The position numbers and the translations under genes are program-made. This document shows, piece after piece, positions 7,574 to 14,585 of a stretch of 30,016 bases of DNA (position 1 is the stretch's first letter; every line of letters starts with the position of its first letter). Below the pieces are notes generated by a model. That model was not told the origin of the DNA, made no database searches, and saw only the letters and a list, made by a program, of their open reading frames with translations. This stretch comes from Faeciplasma avium (GTDB lineage Bacteria > Bacillota > Clostridia > Oscillospirales > Ruminococcaceae): positions 1 through 30,016 of the forward strand of contig DVOL01000036.1 in NCBI GenBank assembly GCA_018713505.1, given 5' to 3'.

Positions 7574-8071
7574 TTAGAATAGTTCCTTGACCGTCTTGCC
7601 TCTTTTCGCAGCCACCTCCTCGGCGGACTTAAGAGCCAAGAGTCCTGCAAAGGTTGCTCTTACGACATTGCAGGGATTGTTGGACCTTAGGGACTTCGTC
7701 CTTATGTCCTTGATTCCGGCAGCCTCTATTACCGAGCGGACGGGACCGCCTGCTATAACTCCGGTACCGGGAGCGGCAGGTCTCATAAGAACCCTGCCTG
7801 CGCCGTAAGCGCCGACTATCTCATGAGGGATGGTTGTTCCCTTGAGGCTAACCTTGATGAGGTTCTTCTTAGCGTCTGCAATGCCCTTTCTTATGGCGTC
7901 GGTAACCTCACCGGACTTTCCTATGCCGAAGCCTACTGTGCCGTTGCCGTCACCTACGACGATAAGAGCGGAAAACTTCATGATTCTGCCGCCCTTTACG
8001 GTCTTGGATACACGGTTGATGGCGACAACCTTCTCGGTCAGCTCCATTGATGAAGCGTCTATTAAAGCCAA
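7574..8071 (-). CDS. rpsE: 30S ribosomal protein S5 (TTG start)
   Basis: S5 lies at the mRNA entrance and contributes to decoding fidelity and mRNA unwinding. The 165-aa protein has the N-terminal double-stranded-RNA-binding fold (ELTEKVVAINRVSKTVKGGR) and the conserved GDGNGTVGFGIGKSGEV and VLMRPAAPGTGVIAGGPVRS segments. The only start that fits AAAGGAGGTAATTACT is TTG at 8071. The next in-frame ATG (residue 9) lies too far from that ribosome-binding site. A TTG start is unusual for such a heavily expressed gene and may limit its translation. Confidence 0.97.
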   Translation of the reverse strand: MALIDASSMELTEKVVAINRVSKTVKGGRIMKFSALIVVGDGNGTVGFGIGKSGEVTDAIRKGIADAKKNLIKVSLKGTTIPHEIVGAYGAGRVLMRPAAPGTGVIAGGPVRSVIEAAGIKDIRTKSLRSNNPCNVVRATFAGLLALKSAEEVAAKRGKTVKELF

Positions 8072-8086
8072 AGTAATTACCTCCTT

Positions 8087-8446
8087 TTAGAACTTGAGTC
8101 CGCCCTCACGAGCGCCGTCGGCAAGTGCCTTGATGCGTCCGTGGTAGACATAGCCGCCTCTGTCAAAGACGACCTCCTCGATGCCCTTCTCACGGCAGGC
8201 CTTGGCAAGCATCTCGCCTACCATCTTGGCGCCCTCGACATTTCCGCCGTTGCCCTCGAAGCCCTTTTCCATGCTAGAGGCAGCGCAAAGAGTTGTGCCG
8301 GAAACATCGTCTATGACCTGAGCATAGATGTGCTTTGCAGAGCGGAAAACATTGAGGCGGGGACATGCGGGAGTACCGGAGATTTTGGCACGGACTCTTG
8401 TATGCCTTTTAGCTCTTGCCTTAGCTCTGTCAACTGTTTTAACCAT
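8087..8446 (-). CDS. rplR: 50S ribosomal protein L18
   Basis: L18 binds 5S rRNA with L5 and L25 and helps seat the central protuberance. The 119-aa protein has a basic N-terminus (MVKTVDRAKARAKRHTRVRA) followed by ISGTPACPRLNVFRSAKHIY, and the FDRGGYVYHGRIKALADGAR motif near the C-terminus with the final GLKF. Length is typical. It lies 18 bases after rplF with a ribosome-binding site AAGGAGAGGATAAAGCT. Confidence 0.98.
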   Translation of the reverse strand: MVKTVDRAKARAKRHTRVRAKISGTPACPRLNVFRSAKHIYAQVIDDVSGTTLCAASSMEKGFEGNGGNVEGAKMVGEMLAKACREKGIEEVVFDRGGYVYHGRIKALADGAREGGLKF

Positions 8447-8464
8447 AGCTTTATCCTCTCCTTA

Positions 8465-9016
8465 TTACTTCTTTGCGCCCTTGCCGGCCTTGCCTTCCTT
8501 GCGGATGATAACCTCGCCGTCATAGCGAATCCCCTTGCCCTTGTAAGGCTCAGGAGGACGCTTTGCTCTGACCTCGCAGGCAAACTGACCGACCTTCTGC
8601 TTGTCGATTCCGCTTACGACTATCTGGTTGGGCTGCGGGACCTCAAGCTTTATATCCTCGGTCTCTGAAACGATGACCTGATGCGAATAGCCAAGGTTCA
8701 AAACTACATTTTTACCCTGCTTGGCCGCCCTGTAGCCGACTCCCTCGATTATAAGAGTCTTGGAGTAGCCGTTGGTGACGCCCTCGACCATGTTGTGAAC
8801 GAGCGTCCTTGTAAGCCCGTGGAGAGCCTTGGACTCCTTCTCGTCGTCGGGGCGGGAGACGCTTATAGAGCCGTCCTCCACCGAGACGGTAAGGCCGTCG
8901 TGAAACTTCTGGGTAAGGGTGCCCTTAGGACCCTTGACAGTGACCGTATTGCCATCGGCGACGGTGACTGTAACTCCGGCAGGGACGCTTATCGGTTTTA
9001 AGCCTATTCTTGACAT
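8465..9016 (-). CDS. rplF: 50S ribosomal protein L6
   Basis: L6 lies near the sarcin-ricin loop and the factor-binding site of the large subunit. The 183-aa protein contains the two duplicated L6 domains. It begins MSRIGLKPISVPAGVTVTVA, carries VKGPKGTLTQKFHDGL in the first domain and the signature KRPPEPYKGKGIRYDGEVI in the second, with a basic tail KEGKAGKGAKK. Length is normal. A GGAGGCTGCAAGTT sequence precedes the ATG. Confidence 0.98.
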   Translation of the reverse strand: MSRIGLKPISVPAGVTVTVADGNTVTVKGPKGTLTQKFHDGLTVSVEDGSISVSRPDDEKESKALHGLTRTLVHNMVEGVTNGYSKTLIIEGVGYRAAKQGKNVVLNLGYSHQVIVSETEDIKLEVPQPNQIVVSGIDKQKVGQFACEVRAKRPPEPYKGKGIRYDGEVIIRKEGKAGKGAKK

Positions 9017-9030
9017 AACTTGCAGCCTCC

Positions 9031-9429
9031 TTACCAGACGAATGCGAGAATCTCGCCGCCGACGCCCAGCTCTCTTGCCTTCTTATCGGTGACAATGCCC
9101 TTGGAGGTGGAAACAATCGCAACTCCCAGACCCTTCATGACCTTGGGCATATCCTCGCAGCTCGAGTATATCCTAAGACCGGGCTTGGAAACTCTCCTAA
9201 TTCCGGAGATAACGGGCGTTCTGTTCTCGTCGTATTTAAGTGTGATTCTTATGATACCCTGCTTACCGTCCTCAACGCTCTGATAGGACTTGATGTAACC
9301 CTCATTAAGAAGGATTTCAACAATCGCCTTTTTCACGTTGGAAGCAGGAATGTCTACAGTAGCGTGCTTTGCTGAGCTTGCATTGCGGATTCTTGTCAGC
9401 AAATCTGCTATAGTATCAGTAATCTGCAT
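9031..9429 (-). CDS. rpsH: 30S ribosomal protein S8
   Basis: S8 binds the central domain of 16S rRNA and in other bacteria represses the spc operon by binding mRNA. The 132-aa protein starts MQITDTIADLLTRIRNASSA and has the conserved IPASNVKKAIVEILLNEGYI and the C-terminal STSKGIVTDKKARELGVGGE segment. Length is normal. The gap before it (9430-9454) is too short for an elaborate operator. The ribosome-binding site is AAAGGAGGCAAAACGGT. Confidence 0.98.
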   Translation of the reverse strand: MQITDTIADLLTRIRNASSAKHATVDIPASNVKKAIVEILLNEGYIKSYQSVEDGKQGIIRITLKYDENRTPVISGIRRVSKPGLRIYSSCEDMPKVMKGLGVAIVSTSKGIVTDKKARELGVGGEILAFVW

Positions 9430-9454
9430 ACCGTTTTGCCTCCTTTGCTGAATA

Positions 9455-9640
9455 TTACCAGCTTGCCTTCTTAACTCCCGGAATCTGACCGTCGTGCGCT
9501 AGCTCCCTGAAGCAGATACGGCATACGCCGAACTTGCGAAGGTAAGCGTGAGGTCTTCCGCATATCTTGCATCTGTTGTAAGCACGAGTGGAATATTTAG
9601 GCTTTGCCTGCTGCTTTAAAATCATCGACTTCTTAGCCAT
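9455..9640 (-). CDS. rpsZ: 30S ribosomal protein S14, zinc type
   Basis: S14 is in the 30S head and is added late in assembly. This 61-aa protein is the short C+ form: CKIC (from residue 24) and CRIC (from residue 39) supply four zinc-binding cysteines, in the frame YNRCKICGRPHAYLRKFGVC. It ends ELAHDGQIPGVKKASW, as in Bacillus RpsN1. Location between rplE and rpsH is standard. The ribosome-binding site is AAGAGGAGGATTTTAA. Confidence 0.97.
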   Translation of the reverse strand: MAKKSMILKQQAKPKYSTRAYNRCKICGRPHAYLRKFGVCRICFRELAHDGQIPGVKKASW

Positions 9641-9654
9641 TTAAAATCCTCCTC

Positions 9655-10203
9655 TTACTTTGCAAACGGAGCGCCGAGCAATGCAAGCAGCTCCTTAGCT
9701 TCTTCGTCGGTCTTTGCGGTGGTTATGAAGTTTATGTCCATACCCCTGACCTTGTCTATCTTGTCGAACTCAATCTCGGGGAAGATGAGCTGCTCCTTGA
9801 TGCCGGTGGAGTAGTTGCCTCTGCCGTCGAAGGAGTTTGCGCTGATTCCCTTGAAGTCACGGACACGGGGGAAGGCGACATTGAACAGCCTGTCGATAAA
9901 CTCATACATCCTGTCTCCCCTGAGGGTGACCTTTACGCCTATCGGCATACCCTCACGGAGCTTGAAGTTTGCAACCGACTTCTTTGCCCTGCACACAATC
10001 GGCTTCTGACCGGTTATGGCAGCGATATCGTTCAAAACGGCGTCGATAACCTTGGAGTTCTCCTTAGCCTCGCCGCAGGCTACATTTATAACTACCTTGT
10101 CAAGCTTAGGTATCTGCATGACATTCTTGTAGCCAAACTTTGTCATAAGAGCAGGAGCAATCTCATTGACATACTGCTCTTTTAATCTTGCAACATACGC
10201 CAT
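9655..10203 (-). CDS. rplE: 50S ribosomal protein L5
   Basis: L5 carries 5S rRNA into the large subunit and bridges to S13. The 182-aa product starts MAYVARLKEQYVNEIAPALM and contains the family signature KLDKVVINVACGEAKENSKV, the region KLREGMPIGVKVTLRGDRMY, and the motif VRGMDINFITTAKTDEEAKE near the C-terminus. I chose the ATG at 10203, placed after TAGGAGGACAGCT. A longer frame begins inside rplX and lacks a ribosome-binding site. Confidence 0.98.
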   Translation of the reverse strand: MAYVARLKEQYVNEIAPALMTKFGYKNVMQIPKLDKVVINVACGEAKENSKVIDAVLNDIAAITGQKPIVCRAKKSVANFKLREGMPIGVKVTLRGDRMYEFIDRLFNVAFPRVRDFKGISANSFDGRGNYSTGIKEQLIFPEIEFDKIDKVRGMDINFITTAKTDEEAKELLALLGAPFAK

Positions 10204-10213
10204 AGCTGTCCTC

Positions 10214-10534
10214 CTACTCGAGCTCGGCACCGCAGTGCCTGCAAATTCTAATCTTCTTGCCGTCCTCGTTAAGCTTTACGCCGTACCTTACGCCCTTCTT
10301 GCACTTGGGGCACATAAGCGCTACCTTTGAGGAGTACATGGCTGCCTCTGCCTTAACGATTCCACCGGCCTGCCCCTGTCTGCGGGGCTTAACCGACTTG
10401 GTTGCAATATTGCAGCCCTCGACTATAACCTTGCCCTCCTTGGGGGATACGGCAAGGACCTTGCCGGTCTTGCCCTTATCCTTGCCGGAAAGGATAACTA
10501 CAGAGTCGCCGGTCTTAACATGAACTTTATTCAT
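10214..10534 (-). CDS. rplX: 50S ribosomal protein L24
   Basis: L24 is an assembly initiator of the large subunit. The 106-aa protein starts MNKVHVKTGDSVVILSGKDK with the KOW motif (GKDKGKTGKVLAVSPKEGKV) and has the conserved NIATKSVKPRRQGQAGGIVK segment. The C-terminal part contains two cysteine pairs, CPKC and CRHC, a zinc-ribbon-like arrangement common in Firmicute L24. The start follows AAGGAGGAACCGCTGTA, 15 bases after rplN. Confidence 0.98.
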   Translation of the reverse strand: MNKVHVKTGDSVVILSGKDKGKTGKVLAVSPKEGKVIVEGCNIATKSVKPRRQGQAGGIVKAEAAMYSSKVALMCPKCKKGVRYGVKLNEDGKKIRICRHCGAELE

Positions 10535-10549
10535 TACAGCGGTTCCTCC

Positions 10550-10918
10550 TTACAGTACCTCAGGGGCGAGGGACATGATTTTTACAAAATCGTTGTCTCT
10601 TAGCTCTCTGGCAACCGGGCCGAATATACGGGTCCCCCTGGGTGTTTTATCTTCCTTGATGATAACAGCTGCGTTCTCGTCGAAGCGGATATAGGTTCCA
10701 TCCGCACGGCGCAGACCCTTAGCTGAGCGAACGATTACTGCCTTTACAACATCGCCCTTCTTGACCATTCCGCCGGGTGCTGCCTTCTTGACCGAAGCAA
10801 CAACAACATCGCCGATGTTAGCGTACTTTCTGCGGGTGCCACCAAGGACTCTTATGCACATAAGCTCCTTAGCTCCTGTATTGTCGGCAGCCTTGAGCCT
10901 TGTCTGCATTTGTATCAC
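10550..10918 (-). CDS. rplN: 50S ribosomal protein L14 (GTG start)
   Basis: L14 is on the 30S-facing surface of the large subunit and makes intersubunit bridges. The 122-aa product reads MIQMQTRLKAADNTGAKELM and contains CIRVLGGTRRKYANIGDVVV, the VRSAKGLRRADGTYIRFDEN motif and the ending FVKIMSLAPEVL. The start is GTG at 10918-10916 after AAAGGAGGAACCTGCT. Starting at the ATG three codons later would remove the conserved MIQ. Length matches the family exactly. Confidence 0.98.
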   Translation of the reverse strand: MIQMQTRLKAADNTGAKELMCIRVLGGTRRKYANIGDVVVASVKKAAPGGMVKKGDVVKAVIVRSAKGLRRADGTYIRFDENAAVIIKEDKTPRGTRIFGPVARELRDNDFVKIMSLAPEVL

Positions 10919-10951
10919 AGCAGGTTCCTCCTTTCAGTATTGAAGAAATTA

Positions 10952-11209
10952 TTACTTTGCCTGCTCAATAACTCTGACAAGACGCCATCTTTTGTCCTTT
11001 GAAATGGGACGGGTCTCCATAATCTCGACCTTGTCGCCGATGCCGGCGGTGTTGTTCTCGTCATGAGCCTTAAACTTGACCGTTCTCTTTATAATCTTCT
11101 TGTAGAGGGGATGCATTACATTGTCCTCGATGGCAACGACGATAGTCTTATCCATCTTATCGGAAACGACCTTGCCCACTCTTGTCTTTCTAAGCCTTCT
11201 CTCGCTCAC
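10952..11209 (-). CDS. rpsQ: 30S ribosomal protein S17 (GTG start)
   Basis: S17 is a primary 16S rRNA binder with an OB fold. The 85-aa product begins MSERRLRKTRVGKVVSDKMD and has KTIVVAIEDNVMHPLYKKII followed by GDKVEIMETRPISKDKRWRL. An in-frame ATG at 11227 overlaps the rpmC stop, but it lies inside the ribosome-binding sequence AGAGGAGGAG. The GTG at 11209 is 7 bases after AGGAGG and gives the expected family length, so I chose it. Confidence 0.95.
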   Translation of the reverse strand: MSERRLRKTRVGKVVSDKMDKTIVVAIEDNVMHPLYKKIIKRTVKFKAHDENNTAGIGDKVEIMETRPISKDKRWRLVRVIEQAK

Positions 11210-11223
11210 AGTAACTCCTCCTC

Positions 11224-11433
11224 TCATACCCGTGAACCGTCATTTTTAAGCTCTTGTTCACGAATGAAGGTTTTAACACGAGCAATATCCTTCTTAACCG
11301 CCTTGAGCCTCATAGGGTTGTCAAGCTGGTTTACAGCGTGCTGAAAACGAAGGTTAAACAGCTCTTTTCTAAGCTCCTCAAGCTTGTTGTTCAGCTCAAC
11401 AAGAGTCATTTCTTTGATTTCGCTAGCTTTCAT
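11224..11433 (-). CDS. rpmC: 50S ribosomal protein L29
   Basis: L29 lies at the polypeptide exit next to L23 and contributes to docking of exit-site factors. The 69-aa helical-hairpin protein is MKASEIKEMTLVELNNKLEE, LRKELFNLRFQHAVNQLDNP and a basic third segment MRLKAVKKDIARVKTFIREQ. Length is normal. Its ATG overlaps the rplP stop as TAATG, indicating translational coupling. Confidence 0.98.
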   Translation of the reverse strand: MKASEIKEMTLVELNNKLEELRKELFNLRFQHAVNQLDNPMRLKAVKKDIARVKTFIREQELKNDGSRV

Positions 11434-11867
11434 TATTGCTCACCACCCGTTTCATTAGCTGCTTCTTTTACGACGAACTTGCACTTGATGGGAAGCTTGT
11501 GCATGGCAAGACGCATCGCCTCTCTTGCAACTTCCTCACTGACGCCGGCAATCTCAAACATGACTCTGCCGGGCTTAACTACCGCTACCCAGTGGTCGGG
11601 AGCGCCCTTACCTGAGCCCATACGGGTTCCAAGGGGCTTGCTTGTTACAGGCTTGTCGGGGAATATCTTTATCCAGACCTGACCGCCACGCTTGATGTAA
11701 CGGGTCATGGCGATACGGGCAGCCTCTATCTGCTGGGAGGTTATCCATCCGCACTGAAGAGCCTGAAGTCCGAACTCACCGTATGCTACCTTGTTTCCTC
11801 TGGTGGCGACGCCCTTCATGCGTCCTCTTTGCTGCTTGCGGTACTTTACTCTCTTTGGAAGTAACAT
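11433..11867 (-). CDS. rplP: 50S ribosomal protein L16
   Basis: L16 helps shape the A-site tRNA region near the peptidyl transferase centre. The 144-aa protein starts MLLPKRVKYRKQQRGRMKGV and shows the conserved YGEFGLQALQCGWITSQQIE, the KPVTSKPLGTRMGSGKGAPD signature and a C-terminal KLPIKCKFVVKEAAN. Length is normal. The start overlaps the rpsC stop (TAATG). L16 is a target of several ribosome-stalling and oxygenase systems in other bacteria, none of which is seen here. Confidence 0.98.
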   Translation of the reverse strand: MLLPKRVKYRKQQRGRMKGVATRGNKVAYGEFGLQALQCGWITSQQIEAARIAMTRYIKRGGQVWIKIFPDKPVTSKPLGTRMGSGKGAPDHWVAVVKPGRVMFEIAGVSEEVAREAMRLAMHKLPIKCKFVVKEAANETGGEQ

Positions 11868-12640
11868 TACCTATTACCTCCTTCTCTTCTTTCTGTTCTT
11901 TCAGACCTGTCGCCTCTGGGTCTGCGATCGTCCCTGCGGCGGGGTCTGTCGTCGCCGTTTCTGGGACGGCGCTGTCTTCTGTCGGGTCTTTCCTCGGTCT
12001 TAGGAGCCTGTCCCTTGAGGACCTCGCCCCTGTATATCCAGACCTTGACGCCTATCTTTCCGTAGGTGGTGCTTGCCTCAGCAAAGCCGTAGTCAATGTC
12101 CGCCCTGATGGTCTGAAGCGGGATGGTGCCCTCGTGATAGCTCTCGCTTCTTGCTATCTCAGCTCCGCCTAGACGGCCGGAGGCCTTTACCTTTATTCCC
12201 TTGGCTCCCAGCTTCATGGCTCTTCCGATTCCGGACTTCATAGCCCTTCTGAAGGAGACTCTGTTCTCAAGGTCCAGAGCTATTCTCTCTGCGACGAGCT
12301 GTGCGCTGAGGTCGGGAGACTTAACCTCGATGATGTTAAGGCTTACGGTCTTGCCTATCTTCTTCTCGATATCCGCCTTGAGCTTGTCTATAGCCTCGCC
12401 GCCCCTGCCGATTACGACGCCGGGCTTGGCGCAGTGGATATTGATTTTAACCTTGTTTGCAAATCTCTCGATTTCTATCTTCGGAACGCCGGCAGCGTAC
12501 AGGGTCTTCTTGATGTAGCTGCGGATGTTATAGTCCTCAACAAGAGTATCTCCGAAGGTAGCCTTATCTGCAAACCAGCGGGAATCCCAATCCTTTATAA
12601 CTCCCACACGAAGTCCGTGGGGATTAACCTTTTGTCCCAT
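11867..12640 (-). CDS. rpsC: 30S ribosomal protein S3 with charged C-terminal extension
   Basis: S3 lies at the mRNA entry channel and helps unwind mRNA. The 257-aa protein has the N-terminal KH domain (VNPHGLRVGVIKDWDSRWFA then IVGRGGEAID-like GVVIGRGGEAIDKLKADIEK) and the C-terminal S3 domain (KSGIGRAMKLGAKGIKVKAS, ARSESYHEGTIPLQTIRADI). The conserved part ends near residue 210 at VWIYRGEVL. About 45 further residues are almost only Arg, Asp, Glu, Pro and Gly. Most S3 proteins are 210-235 aa, so this tail is long. Start ATG follows TTAGGAGGTAAACT. Confidence 0.97.
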   Translation of the reverse strand: MGQKVNPHGLRVGVIKDWDSRWFADKATFGDTLVEDYNIRSYIKKTLYAAGVPKIEIERFANKVKINIHCAKPGVVIGRGGEAIDKLKADIEKKIGKTVSLNIIEVKSPDLSAQLVAERIALDLENRVSFRRAMKSGIGRAMKLGAKGIKVKASGRLGGAEIARSESYHEGTIPLQTIRADIDYGFAEASTTYGKIGVKVWIYRGEVLKGQAPKTEERPDRRQRRPRNGDDRPRRRDDRRPRGDRSERTERREGGNR

Positions 12641-12659
12641 AGTTTACCTCCTAACAGAC

Positions 12660-12995
12660 TTATTCCTTCTCGGCGAGAACCACGGTGATGTGAGATGTTC
12701 TCTTAAGGATTCTGTGGCCTCTGCCCTTAGATACCGCTCTCATCCTCTTAATTATCGGTCCGGGGCAAACGAAGCACTCCTTGACATACAGACTGTTCCT
12801 GTCCATATTAAAGTTGTTCTCTGCGTTTGCAGCAGCCGAATCAAGAAGCTTTACCAAATACTCGCAGGCGGCCTTGGGAGTGTGCTTGACGATTGCAAGC
12901 GCCGTCTGTAAGTCCTTCCCTCTTACAAGGTCAAGAACTATAGATACCTTGCGGGGCGAAATGCGTGCAGTCTTTAATACTGCTCTTGCTTCCAT
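12660..12995 (-). CDS. rplV: 50S ribosomal protein L22
   Basis: L22 lines the exit tunnel with its long beta hairpin, opposite L4, and is a known site of macrolide-related mutations. The 111-aa product begins MEARAVLKTARISPRKVSIV and contains VRGKDLQTALAIVKHTPKAA. The hairpin tip region reads CPGPIIKRMRAVSKGRGHRI, ending KRTSHITVVLAEKE. Length is normal. It follows rpsS by 21 bases with AAAGGAGGAAACAACAG before the ATG. Confidence 0.98.
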   Translation of the reverse strand: MEARAVLKTARISPRKVSIVLDLVRGKDLQTALAIVKHTPKAACEYLVKLLDSAAANAENNFNMDRNSLYVKECFVCPGPIIKRMRAVSKGRGHRILKRTSHITVVLAEKE

Positions 12996-13016
12996 CTGTT
13001 GTTTCCTCCTTTCGGC

Positions 13017-13298
13017 CTACTTACCGTTATTGGATGTCTTAGAGCCGGCATGACCCTTAAAGGTTCTGGTGGGAGCAAACTCGCCCAGCCTGTGGCCTAC
13101 CATATCCTCGGTTACATATACCGGCACATGCTTGCGACCGTCATGGACGGCAAATGTATGACCAACGAAATCCGGGAAGATAACCGACGCACGGCTCCAG
13201 GTCTTGATTGCCTTCTTCTCACCGGTCTCGTTCATGGCGATGACCTTCTTGTACAGGGACTCCTGAACATATGGTCCCTTCTTAATGCTTCTACCCAT
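13017..13298 (-). CDS. rpsS: 30S ribosomal protein S19
   Basis: S19 forms a complex with S13 in the 30S head close to the A and P sites. The 93-aa protein starts MGRSIKKGPYVQESLYKKVI and includes the motif WSRASVIFPDFVGHTFAVHD and GRKHVPVYVTEDMVGHRLGE, ending FAPTRTFKGHAGSKTSNNGK. Length is normal. It lies 22 bases after rplB, with GGGAGGCAGATGAATA as ribosome-binding region. Confidence 0.98.
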   Translation of the reverse strand: MGRSIKKGPYVQESLYKKVIAMNETGEKKAIKTWSRASVIFPDFVGHTFAVHDGRKHVPVYVTEDMVGHRLGEFAPTRTFKGHAGSKTSNNGK

Positions 13299-13320
13299 TA
13301 TTCATCTGCCTCCCTTCGCA

Positions 13321-14154
13321 TTACTTGTCGTTGCGGCGCTTTACGATAAACCTATCGGAGCGATGATGCTTGGCTCTTGTCTTGTAGCCCATGGTAGGCT
13401 TGCCCCAGGGGGTAACCGGCGAGGGTCTTCCGACGGGGGACTTGCCCTCTCCTCCTCCGTGAGGATGGTCGCAGGGGTTCATTACGGAGCCTCTTACATG
13501 AGGTCTTACGCCCATGTTGCGCTTTCTTCCTGCCTTACCGATGTGTACATTCTCGTGGTCGATGTTGCCGACCTGACCGACTGTAGCCATGCACTCCGAG
13601 GGGACATAGCGCATCTCGCCGGAGGGAAGCCTTATTAATACCTTAGAGCCCTCCCTGCCCATAAGCTGAGCCATGTTTCCTGCCGACCTGACAAGCTGTG
13701 CGCCCTTGCCGGGGTAAAGCTCGATGTTGTGGATAAAGGTACCTACCGGGATGCTGATAAGGGGAAGGGCGTTGCCGGGCTTGATGTCCGAGCCGGTGCC
13801 TGCGCTTACTACATCCCCGACCTTTAAGCCGTTGGGAGCTATGATATATCTCTTCTCGCCGTCCTCATACTGGACAAGAGCGATGAAGGAGGAGCGGTTG
13901 GGGTCGTACTCAAGGGAGAGCACGGTTGCGCTCATATCAAGCTTGTTTCTCTTAAAGTCTATTACACGGTATTTTCTTCTCTGACCGCCGCCGTGGTGAC
14001 GGACGGTGATTCTGCCATAGCTGTTTCTTCCCGAGGTCTTTCTCATCGGCTCGAGGAGGCTTCTCTCGGGGGCAACCTTGGACAAGCCGCTGTAGTCGGT
14101 AACTGTCATACCTCTGCGGCCGTTCGTGGTCGGCTTATAGCTCTTTATGGCCAT
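13321..14154 (-). CDS. rplB: 50S ribosomal protein L2
   Basis: L2 is needed for subunit association and supports the peptidyl transferase centre. The 277-aa protein starts MAIKSYKPTTNGRRGMTVTD, has KTSGRNSYGRITVRHHGGGQ in the N-terminal part and the highly conserved VRGSVMNPCDHPHGGGEGKS in the C-terminal domain, which contains the functionally important His. It ends in a basic tail, KHHRSDRFIVKRRNDK. Length is normal. A hairpin-rich gap of 134 bases separates it from rplW, but the ribosome-binding site AAGGAGTGAATAA is open. Confidence 0.98.
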   Translation of the reverse strand: MAIKSYKPTTNGRRGMTVTDYSGLSKVAPERSLLEPMRKTSGRNSYGRITVRHHGGGQRRKYRVIDFKRNKLDMSATVLSLEYDPNRSSFIALVQYEDGEKRYIIAPNGLKVGDVVSAGTGSDIKPGNALPLISIPVGTFIHNIELYPGKGAQLVRSAGNMAQLMGREGSKVLIRLPSGEMRYVPSECMATVGQVGNIDHENVHIGKAGRKRNMGVRPHVRGSVMNPCDHPHGGGEGKSPVGRPSPVTPWGKPTMGYKTRAKHHRSDRFIVKRRNDK

Positions 14155-14186
14155 GTTTATTCACTCCTTAATAATCTTTGTTTTGC

Positions 14187-14279
14187 GGGGCGGGACGCCC
14201 CATACCTACAAAGCCGAACTTGCGGCTTGCTGCCGGAATGTGCAGCGGCGGCTTAATGCCGCTCTCGGGGGAGCCCCCG
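14187..14279 (-). repeat. Row of four GC-rich hairpins in the rplW-rplB gap
   Basis: Within a 134-base gap there are perfect stems at 14266-14279 (6 bp), 14244-14263 (6 bp), 14211-14228 (6 bp) and 14187-14201 (GGGGCG with CGCCCC). There is no U-tract and no start codon with a ribosome-binding site inside. Other joints nearby have 0-22 bases. The block could be a processing or stabilising element, a regulatory site or an inserted small palindromic repeat. I cannot tell which. Confidence 0.5.
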
Positions 14280-14288
14280 GCTGCAGGC

Positions 14289-14585
14289 TTAAATCATGCC
14301 GTCAAAGAAGGCGATGGTCTTAGAGCCCTCGGCAAGCGTTACGATGGCCTTTTTCCAGGCGGGAGTCGTACCCTCGTTTCTTCCCATCCTGCGTCTGCGG
14401 CCCCTTACTCTCATGGTGTGAACCGAATCGACCTTGACGCCGAAAATCTCCTCTACAGCGTCCTTTATCTCGATTTTGTTGGCGTTAAGAGCCACCCTGA
14501 AGGTGTACCTCCCGGCTCTGAGGTCCTCCATAGAGGCCTCGGTGATGACCGGCTTCAAAATAATATCCTGAGCGGTTTTAGTCAT
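14289..14585 (-). CDS. rplW: 50S ribosomal protein L23
   Basis: L23 sits at the tunnel exit and docks trigger factor and the signal recognition particle. The 98-aa product reads MTKTAQDIILKPVITEASME, contains the family motif YTFRVALNANKIEIKDAVEE, the segment VDSVHTMRVRGRRRRMGRNE, and ends VTLAEGSKTIAFFDGMI. Length is normal. Its ATG overlaps the rplD stop as TAATG, so translation is probably coupled. Confidence 0.98.
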   Translation of the reverse strand: MTKTAQDIILKPVITEASMEDLRAGRYTFRVALNANKIEIKDAVEEIFGVKVDSVHTMRVRGRRRRMGRNEGTTPAWKKAIVTLAEGSKTIAFFDGMI

